Positions 61,395-64,000 of a stretch of DNA of 64,000 nucleotides are shown piece after piece (within the stretch, counting starts at the first letter, position 1; each line of letters begins with the position of its first letter). The notes beneath the pieces were generated by a model. It was not told the origin of the DNA, searched no databases, and saw only the letters and a program-made list of their open reading frames with translations. The DNA is from Bacterioplanes sp. Lineage in GTDB: Bacteria > Pseudomonadota > Gammaproteobacteria > Pseudomonadales > Oceanobacteraceae. The DNA is taken from contig JACUUC010000010.1 in NCBI GenBank assembly GCA_014859445.1, forward strand, positions 22,672 through 86,671, read 5' to 3'. The position numbers were made by a program, and so were the translations under genes.

Positions 61395-62764
61395 GTATCG
61401 AGAATGCGCTGAACCTTGTTGAAAATTTCTTGATATTCATCGTCTGCAGTGGAATCCATCACCACGCCACCGCCACCCCAGCAAATGGCTTCGTCTTTTG
61501 TCGCACTGATGGTACGAATTAAGATGTTGAAATCGCATTGACCACCATCGTCAAAGTAACCCAATGAGCCACAATACGCGCCACGAGGTCGGCATTCTAG
61601 TTCTTGAATGATCTCCATCGCGCGACGCTTGGGTGCCCCGGTGATGCTGCCTCCGGGCAACGCTTGGGTGATGGCATGAAACGGCGTTTGGGTGTCGGCC
61701 AGCTGCGCACTGATGGTGCTGACCATGTGATGGACATTGGCATGGCTTTCGATCGCAAATAACTCGTCAACGCGAACGCTATGCGGTGTTGCGGAACGAC
61801 TTAAGTCGTTACGCAACAAATCCACAATCATCACATTCTCGGCTTGATTCTTGGTACTGTTCCTTAACGATTGACGATTGTCGTCATCTTGCCGAGGTGT
61901 ACTGCCACGAGGGCTGGTGCCTTTAATGGGCTTGGTTTGCAATTGTCCATCTTGAATACGAATAAACCGTTCTGGGCTGACGCTGAACAAGGTCAGATCC
62001 GGCAAGCGACAATAGGCCGAGAACGGCGCGTCGAACGACGTTAATAACGGCAATGGCGATCGTGCGCGCAAATCACCTTGATGAACAAACGGCATGGCCA
62101 AATTAACCTGATAACAATCGCCAGCAGACAAATACTCATGTACGCGCGCAAAGGCTTGTTTGTAGTCATGTTGTTGCCAAAGTGGTTGCCAAGAAGGGCG
62201 ACAAAGCTCCGCTTCCGTACGCAATGAATCATTGGATGTGGCTAACTGTGCTAACGCCTCAGTCAATTGGGTGATCCAAGGTTGCCGTTCTTCCTCAGTC
62301 AGTGCGTTAGGATTGTGTAACCAGACCTCATCCGTTACTTCATGTAACTCAAGGATGCAGGGATAGTAGCCAAAATACGCCATTGGCACATCACTGGATG
62401 AGGCCGCACTGGATACATCCGATTTTGCCCCCGAATACGCCAATATTTGACAGGCGTCATACCCCCAAAAACCGGCCCAACCACTGCGGAAATGACCGTG
62501 CATGGGCGATGATTTCAGCGACGATTTGACGGCGAGTGTGTCGCGACTGGATGTCAGAGTGTGACTTAGCTGTTGATGCATTAAAACGACATCAGCAGCG
62601 CTGTAAGCCACGTGTTGTGCGGTTGGGCCAAAGCAGAGCGAAGCGAACGTCGGTCGCTTATCCACGGTACCTGAACCGCCGTGATACAACAAAATTGGGT
62701 TATCCAAATATTGGCAGGACAACAACACCGAGCGGGCAGAAAAGGGCAATTTGCAGTACGTCAT
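61385..62764 (-). CDS. pabB: Aminodeoxychorismate synthase component I PabB
   Basis: A 459-residue chorismate-binding enzyme that, with the glutaminase PabA, makes 4-amino-4-deoxychorismate for folate. The C-terminal chorismate-binding domain has GDCYQVNLAMPF, KPIKGTSPRG, ENVMIVDLLRNDLSR, ALPGGSITGAPKRRAMEIIQ and GAYCGSLGYF. PIKGT with Lys is the PabB feature (anthranilate synthases have PIAGT). Length agrees with E. coli PabB (453). The N-terminal half is less conserved, with a WAGFWGYDACQIL block. It diverges from the DUF6160 gene. Confidence 0.93.
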   Translation of the reverse strand: MTYCKLPFSARSVLLSCQYLDNPILLYHGGSGTVDKRPTFASLCFGPTAQHVAYSAADVVLMHQQLSHTLTSSRDTLAVKSSLKSSPMHGHFRSGWAGFWGYDACQILAYSGAKSDVSSAASSSDVPMAYFGYYPCILELHEVTDEVWLHNPNALTEEERQPWITQLTEALAQLATSNDSLRTEAELCRPSWQPLWQQHDYKQAFARVHEYLSAGDCYQVNLAMPFVHQGDLRARSPLPLLTSFDAPFSAYCRLPDLTLFSVSPERFIRIQDGQLQTKPIKGTSPRGSTPRQDDDNRQSLRNSTKNQAENVMIVDLLRNDLSRSATPHSVRVDELFAIESHANVHHMVSTISAQLADTQTPFHAITQALPGGSITGAPKRRAMEIIQELECRPRGAYCGSLGYFDDGGQCDFNILIRTISATKDEAICWGGGGVVMDSTADDEYQEIFNKVQRILDTAW

Positions 62765-63115
62765 TTTGAGCCAATTGATACTCTTACAGAAAATACATAA
62801 CTTGTTGAAAAACCAAGTAAAAACATGAACCTACCATCACCAAGTGAGCGAAATGGTGTCCTTTTATCCAATGCTCGTGTTAAGAAATGTAAAAATTCGG
62901 TGGACAAGCTCAGTACCCCATAATAGATTGTTTGCAAGCACTGTCCTAGTGTTCAGTAAACCACTGACTGGGGCAATGAAAATAAATGATGGCATTAGCC
63001 AAACAAATTCATAGTGTTGCTGCAAAAGGTCAGGAATAACCCATAAGCAGCAGCGATTATGATAGGAATCAGATAGATTCCGCGTATGCATAAAAATAAT
63101 TAGGAGTGTGCACAC
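62765..63115. other. Divergent spacer between pabB and the DUF6160 gene (351 bases)
   Basis: AT-rich spacer with no gene. It holds promoters on both sides and a strong TAGGAG ribosome site (63101-63106) for the DUF6160 gene. I see no clear sigma-54, sigma-28 or CRP-type motif and no repeat. Confidence 0.5.
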
Positions 63116-63904
63116 ATGAAACTTCTCAAAAAAACATCTCTCGCCGCGGCTATCATGGCTGCTCCATTCATGGCTCAAGCAGGTATGGTTGCGTTGGATG
63201 ATGCGTCAATGTCCGATGTGACAGGTCAAGCTGGTATCACCATGGAGATCAACATTGGTGCTGCGGGTATCTCTGTTGGTGAGATCGAATACATCGATGA
63301 AGGTTCGGTAGCCCTGAAGAACTTAACGGTTACCAACGTTACCAATTTAACTCAAACGATCGATGTGGACGCGGCAGGTAACTTGCTCATCGGCATGAGT
63401 GGCGTAACCGGCATGCAAATTGGATTGGGTGAGGTTGCTCTGCGTTCGACTGCTGGTGAAGAAGCGCAATTGGTGAGCGATCTGAGCATCACTATGGATC
63501 TGGGCGCATCAACGACGACGATCGCCAACTTGGCAGCAGCGGGTAATGCGGCTAACTTGAACATTACAGATGATGCACTTAACGGATCAGGTGATGTAGC
63601 GATTCTGTCAAACACAGCGATCGAGATCACTGACATGAGTGTAAATGCCTTAGGTGATGCCATCGGTATTTCAGGCATGAAATTCTATGGTACTGGCGGT
63701 GAAGGAACGAAAGCAACGATCGACCAAACCATTTGGGCTCAAGCAGGTGATTCGAGCACTGGTGGTGGTGTTTACATCCAGATGGGTCAAATTGCTGGTA
63801 CGCTGGAAATTGGTGCCATCGAGTTGGGTGGTTCATCCATTGGTCAGGTGAAAGTATCTGACATCAACCTTGCTGGTATGACTACGCGCATCTACGGTCA
63901 CTAA
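63116..63904 (+). CDS. DUF6160 family secreted protein
   Basis: A 262-residue secreted protein. The signal peptide ends MAQAG, and the mature start LDDASMSDVTGQAGITMEIN is the hallmark of DUF6160-type proteins, found in many marine gammaproteobacteria and often linked to surface or pilus-like structures. The rest is Gly/Ala/Thr/Ile-rich beta structure with a repetitive feel (IGLGEVALRS, SITMDLGAST, IEITDMSVNALGDAIGISGM), consistent with an exported beta-helix or adhesin-like fold. No Cys. A strong ribosome site and a clean terminator suggest high expression. Function not established. Confidence 0.8.
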   Translation: MKLLKKTSLAAAIMAAPFMAQAGMVALDDASMSDVTGQAGITMEINIGAAGISVGEIEYIDEGSVALKNLTVTNVTNLTQTIDVDAAGNLLIGMSGVTGMQIGLGEVALRSTAGEEAQLVSDLSITMDLGASTTTIANLAAAGNAANLNITDDALNGSGDVAILSNTAIEITDMSVNALGDAIGISGMKFYGTGGEGTKATIDQTIWAQAGDSSTGGGVYIQMGQIAGTLEIGAIELGGSSIGQVKVSDINLAGMTTRIYGH

Positions 63905-63920
63905 GATTTAGATACGCTTT

Positions 63921-63946
63921 AAAAACCCGCTTCGGCGGGTTTTTTT
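63921..63946 (+). terminator. Rho-independent terminator
   Basis: AAAACCCGC, TTCG tetraloop, GCGGGTTTT then TTT: a classic strong terminator 16 bases after the DUF6160 stop. Confidence 0.95.
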
Positions 63947-64000
63947 GTGCATGTTGGTTTTCCTTTTGTCGATGAAGTGGTGGGTGCCATTGGTTGTATT

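Overview
The window is a contiguous piece of a gammaproteobacterial chromosome. The gene set (epmC, ffs-dnaX-ybaB-recR-rnd-ycgL-ycgN, fadM-miaE, cysB/cysH with a 4Fe-4S type reductase, thrH, an xni nuclease, a DUF6160 surface-type protein) and moderate GC fit a marine Oceanospirillales-like bacterium. The genus is an inference. Coding density is high. I see no tRNA, rRNA, insertion sequence, prophage or CRISPR array, so most of the window is ordinary core genome.

Layout. 1-4.0 kb: end of a MoxR ATPase, DUF58 protein and TgpA-type transglutaminase (one operon), then a convergent thioredoxin-fold membrane protein. 4-9.7 kb: PhzF isomerase, a PAS-GGDEF-EAL c-di-GMP protein and an atypical chemoreceptor. 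9.7-11.9 kb: YceB-like secreted protein, an AT-rich orphan ORF and the Tas aldo/keto reductase. 11.9-17.8 kb: flavoprotein and MATE exporter, epmC, rhlB, and a TorF-like porin. 17.9-26 kb: Atm1-type ABC exporter, xni, fadM, miaE, a 58-residue small gene, hydrolase, DUF4375 and chalcone-isomerase-fold proteins, and a hybrid histidine kinase. 26-34 kb: Lon-family protease, ybfE, SRP RNA, then the dnaX-ybaB-recR-rnd-ycgL-ycgN cluster. 34-39.5 kb: a three-TM/winged-helix protein behind a structured leader, a TIGR03503 VWA protein and a MoxR/CoxE-type VWA pair. 39.6-49.1 kb: the most interesting region, a tight run of ten genes encoding secreted, TPR-lipoprotein, ExbB, two ExbD and AgmX/TonB-like proteins, which looks like a proton-motive-force driven envelope machine. 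49.2-52.6 kb: lipid metabolism (MaoC hydratase, lipase-like hydrolase, fadD). 52.6-64 kb: hrpA, an unlipidated MlaA, aroF, cysB, cysH, thrH, pabB and the DUF6160 protein.

How they work together. MoxR/VWA chaperone pairs occur twice. The second pair sits directly upstream of the envelope machine and may help assemble it. The dnaX cluster couples replication and repair genes and carries two oddities: an A10 slippery tract in dnaX and a RecR that has lost key zinc-finger and Toprim residues. CysB and CysH face each other across a short convergent gap, and an inverted repeat upstream of cysH may be the CysB site.
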